DNA from: Bacteroidia bacterium
Lineage (GTDB): Bacteria > Bacteroidota > Bacteroidia > J057
NCBI GenBank assembly: GCA_030430205.1
Contig: JAUIGE010000007.1
Location: forward strand, 62,001-126,000
DNA length: 64,000 nucleotides
Direction of reading: 5' to 3'
Under the pieces are notes generated by a model that saw only the letters and a list, made by a program, of their open reading frames with translations, was not told the origin of the DNA and searched no databases. Position numbers and translations under genes: made by a program. Shown one piece after another: positions 19,401 through 26,262 of this stretch. Every line of letters begins with the position of its first letter. Position 1 is the first letter of the stretch.

Positions 19401-20926
19401 TCTTCCACTGCGTTTCCCCCTAACAACTGGGCGATTTCCTCGGCATGCAAAGCAAAGTAATGCTCCACCAGGATCATTTGCTCATAATAATCATCCGCTG
19501 AATTGACGCTGCTGTGGGAGCGATTGAAGAAGCTGGCTATAGTGACAAGGCCATAGGCATCTATCAGAAGTTGCTCAAAATCAGGCGTTTCCAGATCCAG
19601 ACTGAGGTTTTGATTGGCAGCCTGCTGCTCTACCAATTCAAGCATTTCGCGCCATTCATCACGAATATGTACGCGAGCTGCCATCATAGCCCTGAAGCGG
19701 ACAATGGTTGGGTTATGGCTTATAATTCCAGGATTTCCATAATAATTTTCATGGATAAAGCCCAGCAGGTCATCCCGTCTGTTTTCGTAAAAAACACGGT
19801 TGGAGGCGGGGTTTTGAGCGAGTATGTCCAATACCCATTCCAACTCATCATAGAGTTCATAGATATTGCTGACACTTTGCAGGGTAGAGAAAAAACCGCT
19901 GTCAAGCGGATCGCTATTGGAAGCTTCAGTAAAATTGGTGATAAAGTCTTTGGGGTCGCTAAAGGCAGGATTGGGGCGGGACAAAGCTGCCGCGATATTG
20001 CTTAATTCGGTATTGATAAGTGCCCATTCGTTGAGGTCAAAAAGGCGGTTTTGGCGCAGGCGAATAAGTTTTCGAAAATCTGCGAAAGTCATTCGCATGC
20101 TGCTGCCTACAAAAGCAAGAAACTTGCTGAGCTCTTTTTTGAGGAAGGCATCCGTAGGGATGCTGTTATTGGCGAGGAAATTGACTGCGGGCAATTCTCC
20201 GCCCGGGCTCAAAGCGCCCGAAAGGTCCTCTCCGAGGGCCAGTTTCATCATCGCGATGAAATCGCGACTGAAATCAAAAGAAGACAATTTGTCTACCGTT
20301 TTGTTGACAAAAACGGAGCGAAGCTGTGCGATCTGAGCGCGATTGATCATCAGATCAGCCTGGGTGCGGTAAATCAGCGGATTTCCCGCTTCGTCTTTGC
20401 CGCCGTTTAAGGCGGTATTTTGGGCTAAAAACAGTTTTTCTTCCTTAAAACCTTTGACCAATTCCATCATGATATGGACATGGTCTGGCTCGGCATCTTT
20501 AGGTTCAAAACCCAGTATTTCCCTGAAATAATGATTGAGATGCCTTTCGGTATATTGGTTTAGTGCGTTTTGGGAAAAGTCCTTGTAAAGCTGGAGGAAA
20601 GTGAGGAAAAGGACACGATGCGGACTGGCCAGCTCAGCCAACTGGCCTGTATCTGAAAGGAAATCCGATGGATTTTCGAGATAAGCCGCCAGGCTGTCAA
20701 TGAAGCCCCCATTTTCACCCAGGAAACCCCTCCAATCCCCTGTTGCCTGGTTTTGCCCATCATAGAAATTCAACTCACGTGCAAATTTCTGAGCAAACAA
20801 CAGCAAATCCCGGATGCTCCTTTCATCCACATGAACAAAATCCTTGCCCAGGGCCTCAAGCATGCGCTCGGCCTGGCTGGTCCCATTGCGACCCAAATTG
20901 AACTGATATGTTAGTTCATTTGCCAT
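16490..20926 (-). CDS. eCIS baseplate J-like protein (Afp11-like)
   Basis: 1478 residues, among the largest structural proteins of the cluster. A baseplate J/gp6-like block occupies about residues 1245-1470 (ENLNTRISERLRHKNRALT, W-D-Y-E-R-L-V-L-x-K-F-P-E-V-Y-R-A-K-C, then a repeat of beta strands and LVIDFVEQQFYIDYV). The large N-terminal portion, beginning LTYQFNLGRNGTSQAERML, is typical of Afp11-type proteins of Bacteroidota. Together with the 1199-residue protein it would form the baseplate wedges around the spike. It is preceded by the PAAR-like gene; the short gap between them is filled by a 7-bp phased tract. Confidence 0.88.
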   Translation of the reverse strand: MANELTYQFNLGRNGTSQAERMLEALGKDFVHVDERSIRDLLLFAQKFARELNFYDGQNQATGDWRGFLGENGGFIDSLAAYLENPSDFLSDTGQLAELASPHRVLFLTFLQLYKDFSQNALNQYTERHLNHYFREILGFEPKDAEPDHVHIMMELVKGFKEEKLFLAQNTALNGGKDEAGNPLIYRTQADLMINRAQIAQLRSVFVNKTVDKLSSFDFSRDFIAMMKLALGEDLSGALSPGGELPAVNFLANNSIPTDAFLKKELSKFLAFVGSSMRMTFADFRKLIRLRQNRLFDLNEWALINTELSNIAAALSRPNPAFSDPKDFITNFTEASNSDPLDSGFFSTLQSVSNIYELYDELEWVLDILAQNPASNRVFYENRRDDLLGFIHENYYGNPGIISHNPTIVRFRAMMAARVHIRDEWREMLELVEQQAANQNLSLDLETPDFEQLLIDAYGLVTIASFFNRSHSSVNSADDYYEQMILVEHYFALHAEEIAQLLGGNAVEELLSKAHIQKNSYKRRVSLNAIRTGTGFNNMLLEAFGRPMPGDPLPTLPNAYGSLQLFYLGEVEGVSDENLPPEVRAYIENSLAMSLPHFRFVMEIQRDATSVPDFEAPPWQWERVALILEKAESKIRGVKLLPAPSLSHLQGIHASEDAKTVVLDQQEESYSSWETFGSADMPYARLGMMLSSPMLNLEAGNRTITLDLYIDPTSITADEYVSLQDMLQLQQTLPFSLWLSGEKDWTQLPYEVTFPSMIDGIQVDAIRFVLNLEKDADPVMQLPEDHADRFSADAALRILLDKPTAYELFSSIQFLDVNLQVIVTELAVSAMRNDQLIIKQGEPFEPFSSRPRPGSRLSFTHPEIAAKKLSEISLNVEWMGLPDFNSTYVNYSSSKGDRKVAASFNAQLRMQDAGFVRKYTDDPQRNSEKNIGLFSAASGNYSLNLAQEITGTDFPAYDWQEDAALAANVFDSDRYFFLELGSLDFGHDEYPRLAAEKANQLAIDIATSSKNSYTTSDYQVNPPYTPQIQSFSINYIASENGISLEQFSGKSKLFHLHPFGYKATAAGGDYVLARYANEGGLYLGLEKLNPPLDLSLLFQMAEGSADPDIPAPIILWDYLQGDEWKRLEDKGKILSDSTNGLLNSGIIRLRIPGDADTQHQLMPSGYHWLRISAPINSQGLSDTINIHTQAVLATLDKEGVAATHFNKPLAPESIRQLMQRNPSIKGVIQPYESFGGRPAEPIENLNTRISERLRHKNRALTAWDYERLVLEKFPEVYRAKCLPGGSAANTSLGRVEMIVVPDIRGLKLFDPFEPKLPFNVLEDIAAYLHGLAPPSAAILIKNPVYIQLRIRMNVKLHDAYEADRQYYLDELQNGLLRLLAPWAYDEGAELVIGGKFFPSLVIDFVEQQFYIDYVKDFRLLFGEENELRLASELQLQSGLQAPRPDGIWVSARNHLLDAGGDVGRGIGYMKVEVDLVIG

Positions 20927-20933
20927 GAAGATT

Positions 20934-20975
20934 CATTTTTCGTTTTTCGTTTTTTGTTTTTCGTCCCGCTTCTCA
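20934..20975. repeat. 7-bp phased tract between baseplate J and PAAR-like genes
   Basis: Six heptamers in register, cattttt, cgttttt, cgttttt, tgttttt, cgtcccg, cttctca. The tract fills nearly the whole gap between the baseplate start codon (20924-20926) and the stop codon of the PAAR-like gene (20973-20975). Confidence 0.75.
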
Positions 20976-21410
20976 ACTCCCCTTAAACTTCACATTTACA
21001 GTCACAAACATGCCCTGCCCTCCCGTGTACTCCGTCATGGAGTCAGGTATGGGCGAACCAGGCCCTGGAGGAGGTTGCTGAGCGGGTGAATCCACTTTGA
21101 GTTTGGCCTGGAAGTTTCCTCCTTTCAGGATGACGGCAGTATCTGCACTTCGGGTATGCGTGGCAACCTGATCTGATGCCAGCTGGTCTATCAGCAAAGT
21201 CCCCGTACCGGGAATGGAATAAACAGGGGTAAAATACATCACCCCCGGTACCTCAACAGAACTTTCATCCCCATCGATACAGACTTTATTGCCATTCAGG
21301 CTGGCTTCTCCACTGGCCGTGATTTGGCCGGGCTGAGGCACGGCTATAGCCGCTCCGAATGCCGGAAGGAAAATCGCCTGATCGCCGTCTATGATGATGT
21401 AGTCTGACAT
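20973..21410 (-). CDS. PAAR-like spike-tip protein (Afp10-like)
   Basis: 145 residues, ATG start. The sequence is small, Gly/Pro-rich and beta-rich with an IPGTGTLLIDQ segment and a Pro-rich hinge (PAQQPPPGPGSPIPD), as seen in the spike-tip component at the Afp10 position of eCIS clusters. It sits between the gp25 homologue and the J-like baseplate gene, the order found in Afp/PVC. The tip protein would cap the VgrG-like trimer and sharpen the spike. Assignment rests on position plus overall resemblance; classical PAAR motif residues are not obvious. Confidence 0.75.
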   Translation of the reverse strand: MSDYIIIDGDQAIFLPAFGAAIAVPQPGQITASGEASLNGNKVCIDGDESSVEVPGVMYFTPVYSIPGTGTLLIDQLASDQVATHTRSADTAVILKGGNFQAKLKVDSPAQQPPPGPGSPIPDSMTEYTGGQGMFVTVNVKFKGS

Positions 21411-21419
21411 GGGGATAAT

Positions 21420-21456
21420 TTGAAGATTCGAGGATGAGAGGATTTGAGGATGGAAG
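21420..21456. repeat. 8-bp phased tract upstream of the PAAR-like gene
   Basis: The gap between the PAAR-like start and the gp25 stop contains gaagattc, gaggatga, gaggattt, gaggatgg in 8-bp register. Read on the minus strand this gives the aat/cat+CCTC pattern also seen at 30515 and 59745. Confidence 0.6.
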
Positions 21457-21466
21457 GCAGTTTGTT

Positions 21467-21874
21467 TTAGTTTTCGTTGAGGTAAAATGGGTAAACCATG
21501 TTGAAGCGTGAGTTGGTGGCCTTTACGGTGTATTGCAGTTGTATCAGCAAAACGCCTTCGAGGCTTTGGCTATCGGAGACGCCCAGGGCGTCCATGATGA
21601 TGCGCGGCTCGTGCAGCAGAAGTGCGTTTTTGATGGTGCGTTTGAGGCTGTTGACCAGCCTGCTGCGGATGGGTTCAAACTGAAGTTTGTTTAGCCCGGC
21701 ACCAAAGTTTTCCTGCATGACACGCTCTCCCAGCTGGGTATTCAGGATGATCCACACACTCTTGTGCACATTGTCTGCCCCCGACACGCTGATCAGGTTT
21801 TTTCCCTGATCCGTGAAAGTTGGCGGAAAGCCCCAACCCGTACCTAGAAAAGCATTTGCGTCCTGAATGGCCAT
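21467..21874 (-). CDS. gp25-like baseplate protein (Afp9-like)
   Basis: 135 residues of the GPW/gp25 family. N-terminal AFLGTGWGFPPTF followed by N-x-H-K-S-V-W-I-I-L-N-T-x-L-G-E-R-V-M is the family signature: the first segment marks the gp25 fold and the ERVM region contributes to the baseplate-sheath junction. In T4 and Afp this protein helps nucleate sheath polymerisation at the baseplate. It follows the 74-residue small gene by 2 bp and precedes the PAAR-like gene. Confidence 0.95.
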   Translation of the reverse strand: MAIQDANAFLGTGWGFPPTFTDQGKNLISVSGADNVHKSVWIILNTQLGERVMQENFGAGLNKLQFEPIRSRLVNSLKRTIKNALLLHEPRIIMDALGVSDSQSLEGVLLIQLQYTVKATNSRFNMVYPFYLNEN

Positions 21875-21876
21875 GG

Positions 21877-22101
21877 CTATTTAGGTTTTTGGATTTGGGG
21901 AGCTTCTGCTTTTCCTGAAGCACCGTCTTCCATGGAATTTGCCTGCCCATTTAGCTGACTTCCAGCCTGTTGCTGGATTTTGTTGATCAGCCCAAATACC
22001 GTTTTAAAGGGCATGCCGCCCAGCGCTTCCAAAATGAGATTGGTCTCATCTACCGTCAATTCAAATTTCAATTCTTTCATAAATAGCTTTTTATTTTTCA
22101 T
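21877..22101 (-). CDS. Small eCIS-linked protein, unknown function
   Basis: 74 residues, starting at an ATG that overlaps the VgrG-like stop (ATGA arrangement); an internal ATG at 22080 is an alternative start. A predicted helical core (VDETNLILEALGGMPFKTVF, then LINKIQQQAGSQL) resembles short phage or eCIS helper proteins containing an ETNLILEALG motif. The tail is Ala/Gln/Lys-rich. No enzymatic motif. Tight coupling to the spike and gp25 genes implies a role in baseplate assembly, but this is inference. Confidence 0.7.
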   Translation of the reverse strand: MKNKKLFMKELKFELTVDETNLILEALGGMPFKTVFGLINKIQQQAGSQLNGQANSMEDGASGKAEAPQIQKPK

Positions 22102-23747
22102 TGAACATCTACTTCTGAACCTTTTATCACCACCTTTCCGCTCGCTTCTATCTTAATATCTGCTGCGGAAAGCAAGCTGATTCCATCGCTATTGAGCTTA
22201 AACTCATTTCCATTTGCATCTACGATTTCAATCATTCCCTCATCACTATTGAGGGTAATAGAATTGCCATCCTCAGTGGCCATCAGGATGCTTTTTGTCT
22301 CGTCATCAAATGCGATTTTGAGGCCGGTTTTTGTGAAAATTCCTTTGTGGAAATTGTCAGCATTGATCTGTCCGCTTTCCACCGGTGGCACCTGAGCGCT
22401 GCTGTAGACGCTGCCCATAATCACCGGATGGCGCGGGTCGTTGTTGATAAAGGAAAGAACGACTTCATCGTCCAACTCGGGTCGGAAAAAGACCCCTCTC
22501 CCGCTACCTGCATCGGGGCTCATTACCCTCGCCCATACGGGCTCTGCTTCCTCGCCTAAAGCGAGGATTTTCACTTTCACCCGAAATTCTCCTTCGGGAT
22601 CGTCCTCAATGTCAACGACCTTGCCCAGCTGCAGGCCATGGATCGGCGGCAGCATGCCGCCGGCAGGCAGGGAGTTGACATCCGGAGTCATCAAAAAATC
22701 CTGGTCCTTGCGACCCATTTGTATATCTGTGACCCATCCCATGGAGGGGTCCAGGCGATGCCTGACACCCGAGATGAGCATTTTTCCATTAAAATGAGAG
22801 CTCAAGCCATCCAATTGCAGCACTTCTCCGGGCCTGATGGCCCCATTACCGGGGATAGAGATGCTCCCCCTGATGAGGCTGTTGCGGTTTTTCCGCATTT
22901 TTCCATTTGCCCAGGCTGCTAACTCCTCCGTGAGGAGAGCTACGCTGCTAAAGAGCTTAAGCTCGGGAGAGCCCACGACTTCGGCCATAGAAGCAGGCGT
23001 CAGGTCTCCGGGATTGGGATTAAATGCCGTTCCGGCATTTTCAGAAGGCGAAGCCTGGTCGGCCTGGTTCCAGGCATGTGTAGCGATGCTGCTGTACTGC
23101 TTTTCGGCATCCACTTCAAAGTGGAAGTTGTAGATTTCGTCTATGCCATAACCCAACTCATACTGAGCAGAAGAGGTGTCGATATCTTCAGGGTTGAGAA
23201 CATCTATAGTTCCGTCTTTTACAATTACCCACAAACCATGCATATCTGCGCGAGCCAGCATAAAATCCCAATCACTGCAGGCATATTGGATGATCTCGGG
23301 ATGGGTAATCTCTGTGGTAGCGATATCGCCTGCCGTCAGGCCATTGTCAGAGATCAATTGATTAAACAGGTCACTGTCTGTAATCTCCTGAAAGACAGCT
23401 TGTTTACGTGGCAAAGTCATCTTAATGGCTTTGTCTTTAAGGAGCAGGCTTATTTTGCCTCCCTGCTGACTGGCCTCTATGCTGTGTTTGGTTATCAGGC
23501 CTTTAAAAGCTACAAACTCCGTATTGGGTATGCCTTCTCTTCGCAATTTGATTTCGACTTCCTTCCCGGGAAGCAGTTGAGGCCCTTCGCTCAGCAAAAA
23601 ATCCCGGCTTGAAGGATTTCCATCCAACATAACCAACTCAGCAGTAGCTATTTTTCCCACTTCCCGGTATATATCTACCCGAACAATCACCACACTCTGA
23701 TCGAGCGTAGTGCCATCAACTGATATGATTACCGTGAATACACTCAT
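22098..23747 (-). CDS. VgrG-like central spike protein (Afp8-like)
   Basis: 549 residues. The first ~350 residues correspond to the gp27-like part (ATAELVMLDGNPSSRDF, then FKGLITKHSIEA and LFNQLISDNGL). An OB-fold/gp5 needle-base segment lies at about 365-450 (KVDI..DDPEGEFRVKV, W-A-R-V-M-S-P-D-A-G-S-G-R-G, LDDEVVLSF, P-V-I-M-G-S-V). The C-terminal ~100 residues are repetitive beta strands ending in VVIKGSEVDVQ and would form the trimeric beta-helix needle. No extra C-terminal effector domain is fused. It would be tipped by the PAAR-like protein. Confidence 0.95.
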   Translation of the reverse strand: MSVFTVIISVDGTTLDQSVVIVRVDIYREVGKIATAELVMLDGNPSSRDFLLSEGPQLLPGKEVEIKLRREGIPNTEFVAFKGLITKHSIEASQQGGKISLLLKDKAIKMTLPRKQAVFQEITDSDLFNQLISDNGLTAGDIATTEITHPEIIQYACSDWDFMLARADMHGLWVIVKDGTIDVLNPEDIDTSSAQYELGYGIDEIYNFHFEVDAEKQYSSIATHAWNQADQASPSENAGTAFNPNPGDLTPASMAEVVGSPELKLFSSVALLTEELAAWANGKMRKNRNSLIRGSISIPGNGAIRPGEVLQLDGLSSHFNGKMLISGVRHRLDPSMGWVTDIQMGRKDQDFLMTPDVNSLPAGGMLPPIHGLQLGKVVDIEDDPEGEFRVKVKILALGEEAEPVWARVMSPDAGSGRGVFFRPELDDEVVLSFINNDPRHPVIMGSVYSSAQVPPVESGQINADNFHKGIFTKTGLKIAFDDETKSILMATEDGNSITLNSDEGMIEIVDANGNEFKLNSDGISLLSAADIKIEASGKVVIKGSEVDVQ

Positions 23748-23754
23748 GGTTGTT

Positions 23755-24522
23755 CTACTCCTGTTTTTGCAATAAAGTCTCCAAAGAAGGGATGCGAATG
23801 AGGTCTCCCGCTTTTAATTCACGAAAATGATTGAGCTGGTTGTATTTGGCCAGGGCCAAATAATAGCTTGAAGAGCCATAGGCTTTTTGAGAGATCAAAG
23901 GCAGGTTATCCCCTGCTATTACTTCATGTAATTTTGCCAGGTCAGGTGACCGGCGATCTTCCTGCCTCACGCGAATTTCTTCGCTGAGGTCTCCGACGAA
24001 GACACAATCGAGCTTTGCCCGTATGGGCGTGCCATCGCGGCCAAACATACTGTATTGTATGTCCACAGACTGCAGGCGGCAGGGAGCCGAAAGCGTCCCC
24101 CACTCTACCCGCAAAAAGCGGGGCTGATGGATTTCGCCATCGTAATCATAACAAACCGCCATAAAGCGGTCTACGAGGCCGGAAATGCCTTCGCTTGCTT
24201 CTCCTCCCAGGCTTCCTAAAGAAGCGGTAGGCAAAATATTGCTGAGGCCTCCGCTGCCTTCGGTGGCATCCAGGATGATGGTAAATGAAAGCCTGCTGGC
24301 CAGGCTGTAGGCGTAGCGGGAGGAAGGCAGGCTGATATTGATGCCAATGCTACTGGCTCCTTCAAATACATTGGTGTATTTGCGGGAATAGCTGTCCGGA
24401 TCATATTGCACATCAAAGCTGTCTACTTCCGTAAACACAGGGCTTCCATCTCCGCGGTCGTCGGAGTGAAATGCTACTATGCGCATGGGTTCCAATCTGG
24501 ATGGCGTGATCAGTGGCATCAT
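23755..24522 (-). CDS. LysM-containing tube-baseplate adaptor (Afp7-like)
   Basis: 255 residues. The C-terminal 50 residues carry a LysM-like module (VIAGDNLPLISQKAYGSS, then Y-N-Q-L-N-H-F-R-E-L-K-A-G-D-L-I-R-I-P), a common feature of the phage gp53-like/Afp7 baseplate protein that connects the tail tube to the spike hub. The N-terminal part is beta-rich (RLEPMRIVAFHSDDRGDG and others). Two Met codons in tandem occur at the start. Immediately upstream is the small DUF5908 gene, 3 bp away. Confidence 0.88.
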   Translation of the reverse strand: MMPLITPSRLEPMRIVAFHSDDRGDGSPVFTEVDSFDVQYDPDSYSRKYTNVFEGASSIGINISLPSSRYAYSLASRLSFTIILDATEGSGGLSNILPTASLGSLGGEASEGISGLVDRFMAVCYDYDGEIHQPRFLRVEWGTLSAPCRLQSVDIQYSMFGRDGTPIRAKLDCVFVGDLSEEIRVRQEDRRSPDLAKLHEVIAGDNLPLISQKAYGSSSYYLALAKYNQLNHFRELKAGDLIRIPSLETLLQKQE

Positions 24523-24525
24523 AAT

Positions 24526-24699
24526 CTATCGGGATTCTTTTCTGTCCATTTGTTTCATAACTTCTTCAACACAGGCTTGAATAATGGCCTGAATCTGTCC
24601 GGCATCCAGGGCGGAGGAGCTTTCCTCTGCCTGGGGCCGATTGTCTGAAGGTGCATCAATCGTTGCCCGGATAACCAATTCTTTTATTTCTACTGGCAT
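24526..24699 (-). CDS. Small DUF5908-like eCIS protein (Afp6 position)
   Basis: A 57-residue ORF with ATG at 24699-24697 and TAG at 24528-24526, below the usual length cutoff for long-ORF scans. The translation begins MPVEIKELVIRATID and ends in a helical stretch (IQAIIQACVEEVMKQMDR). The MPxEIxELVIxA start is the signature of the DUF5908 family found between tube and LysM genes of eCIS and related systems. It has a 3-bp gap on each side, so it is certainly part of the operon. Function unknown; suggested to be a tube/baseplate assembly factor by position. Confidence 0.85.
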   Translation of the reverse strand: MPVEIKELVIRATIDAPSDNRPQAEESSSALDAGQIQAIIQACVEEVMKQMDRKESR

Positions 24700-24702
24700 G
24701 TT

Positions 24703-25191
24703 TTATAGTCCAATGTTTCGGAAGCTTGCATAACGCATTTCCAGTCGTTCAATAATGATTTGATTTTGATCTGCATCCAGGTCCGTGATTGACCAGCGGA
24801 TGGGATAAGCATCGGTGAAAAGGTAGCTCGTTAGCGGGATGCCTCCCACGCCCATCAATATGACCAGGACATTGTGCTTGTTAAATTCCTGCCCAAAAAT
24901 CGCTGCTTTTACCTCTATCGATAAGGGAGAAATGCCCACCACAAGCCCGCGTTCCAGCACCAAAGTAGGGTGATTGGGGCGCCCTCTGAGGCTCTGCTGC
25001 TGATCATTTTGCGAACCTCTTTGCACTTCTTCGCTATCATCCTCAAAGTCTACCCCTATGCCCGACACCTTCTGAAAGCGAATATCAATGGGATTAGGCA
25101 AGGGAACAGGTCCTGTTCCTAAAAATGTCACCATAAACGCAAAGTTTACCGGTGGGGGAAGAAGGTCAGAGAAAGATGGGTTGTCTGCCAT
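24703..25191 (-). CDS. Tail tube-like protein (Afp5-like, third copy)
   Basis: 162 residues related to T4 gp19-type tube proteins: a RFQKVSGIGVDFE strand, a TLVLERGLV strand and a C-terminal DAYPIRWSITDLDAD then IIIERLEMRYASF. It diverges from the other two tube proteins by its N-terminus (PPPVNFAFMVTFLGTG) and charged loop (EEVQRGSQNDQQQ). In Afp the tube protein nearest the baseplate genes is the tube initiator that adapts the hexameric tube to the trimeric hub; by position this copy is the best candidate. A 7-bp phased tract separates it from the second tube gene. Confidence 0.85.
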   Translation of the reverse strand: MADNPSFSDLLPPPVNFAFMVTFLGTGPVPLPNPIDIRFQKVSGIGVDFEDDSEEVQRGSQNDQQQSLRGRPNHPTLVLERGLVVGISPLSIEVKAAIFGQEFNKHNVLVILMGVGGIPLTSYLFTDAYPIRWSITDLDADQNQIIIERLEMRYASFRNIGL

Positions 25192-25201
25192 GGGGGGGGA
25201 G

Positions 25202-25257
25202 GTTTTGGGTTTCGGGTTTTGGGTTTCGGGTTTCGGGTTTCGGGTTTTGAGTTTCGG
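25202..25257. repeat. Telomere-like 7-bp phased tract between tube genes
   Basis: Eight consecutive heptamers without phase breaks: gttttgg, gtttcgg, gttttgg, gtttcgg three times, gttttga, gtttcgg. It lies between the start codon of one tube gene (25191) and the stop of the next (25271) inside the eCIS operon. Confidence 0.92.
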
Positions 25258-25270
25258 GTTAATCTACCTT

Positions 25271-25729
25271 TTAGGTCAAGTACTCAATTCGGAGGCCATT
25301 GCCTATAAGGGTGAGTCTTTCGATGGCAACATCGTTGGTATTGGCGTCGAAGCCCGGGGCTTCCAGCTGTGTGGGAAAGGCGTTTTGCAACGTCCAGCGA
25401 ACGAGCGCTACGCCTTCTTCACTGAGCAAATCAACGATTACATCTTTTTTACTCACGATATTGAGTTGAATACTGGAGATCCAATCGAGCAGGACGCTGC
25501 CTTGCCTGACGACCCCACGCTCCAGCGTGAGATTGACGGGCTGTGCCCGGCCCGGCATGTGGAAATCCCCTTCCAGCCAGCTCATTCCATGTCTGTAAGT
25601 GATGGTTTCGTATTGGAGGTTTAGACCTGTAACCTGCGAAAAGCTATAGGTATCACTGCCAATACTTACCATGAAATTGTAAGCTGGAAGGGGAAATTGG
25701 TTCCCGATGTCATTCGGAGAAAATGCCAT
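25271..25729 (-). CDS. Tail tube protein (gp19-like, second copy)
   Basis: 152 residues with the T4 gp19/phage tube fold pattern: YNFMVSIGSDTYSFSQVTGL near the N-terminus, a M-P-G-R-A-Q-P-V-N-L-T-L-E-R-G-V strand, LLDWISSIQLN and the C-terminal TNDVAIERLTLIGNGLRIE. It is clearly paralogous to the next gene upstream (AFSPNDIGNQFPLPAYNF versus ALSTDDIKNRYPLPSYNY). One of the two similar copies should form most of the inner tube; which one cannot be decided here. Confidence 0.92.
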   Translation of the reverse strand: MAFSPNDIGNQFPLPAYNFMVSIGSDTYSFSQVTGLNLQYETITYRHGMSWLEGDFHMPGRAQPVNLTLERGVVRQGSVLLDWISSIQLNIVSKKDVIVDLLSEEGVALVRWTLQNAFPTQLEAPGFDANTNDVAIERLTLIGNGLRIEYLT

Positions 25730-25740
25730 TGCGTTTCACT

Positions 25741-26217
25741 TTAGCTTTCTTCCATAAATAAGCTATCTGCCATCAACTGCATGCTTTCGATCGCCACATC
25801 ATTGGAGTTGGCGTCAAAGGAAGGCGCTTCCAGGCTGGTAGGAAAAGCGTTGATAACGGTCCAGCTGATGACAGCAGATCCCGTTTCGTCCAGCAAACGG
25901 ATTTTGATGTCTTTCTTTTGGATCTGATTGATCTGGGTGCTACGTATCCAATTGTATAATACACCGATACTTACGCCACCTCTGACCACGCCCTTTTGCA
26001 GGGTAAGGGTAACGTCTGATTGCTGTCCCGGCATGCGCATGACTACCGGTCCGGGGCGACCTCCGCCCACAGCACTTTCCTTATAGGTGGTTGTCTCAAA
26101 AGACAGACTCAGGCCAGATACCTGGGAGAAAGAAATAGATTCGCCGTCTATTTCCACCGCATAATTATAAGAAGGTAGCGGGTACCTGTTTTTTATATCA
26201 TCTGTTGATAAAGCCAT
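25741..26217 (-). CDS. Tail tube protein (gp19-like, first copy)
   Basis: 158 residues, immediately downstream of the sheath gene as in most contractile tails, where the first tube gene usually encodes the main inner-tube subunit. Signature segments: YNYAVEIDGESISFSQVSGL, M-P-G-Q-Q-S-D-V-T-L-T-L-Q-K-G-V, LYNWIRSTQIN and SNDVAIESMQLMADSLF. Compared with the second copy it has a longer glycine-rich loop (AVGGGRPGPVVM). Confidence 0.93.
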   Translation of the reverse strand: MALSTDDIKNRYPLPSYNYAVEIDGESISFSQVSGLSLSFETTTYKESAVGGGRPGPVVMRMPGQQSDVTLTLQKGVVRGGVSIGVLYNWIRSTQINQIQKKDIKIRLLDETGSAVISWTVINAFPTSLEAPSFDANSNDVAIESMQLMADSLFMEES

Positions 26218-26262
26218 TTTTCAAAATATTAATTAGAAGATGATTAAATGCTAAAAGAGGAT

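Noticed and set aside
25202-25257. Telomere or chromosome end because of GGGTTTC heptamers
   Set aside because: The tract is internal, only 56 bp long, flanked by intact operon genes, and similar tracts occur elsewhere in the window.
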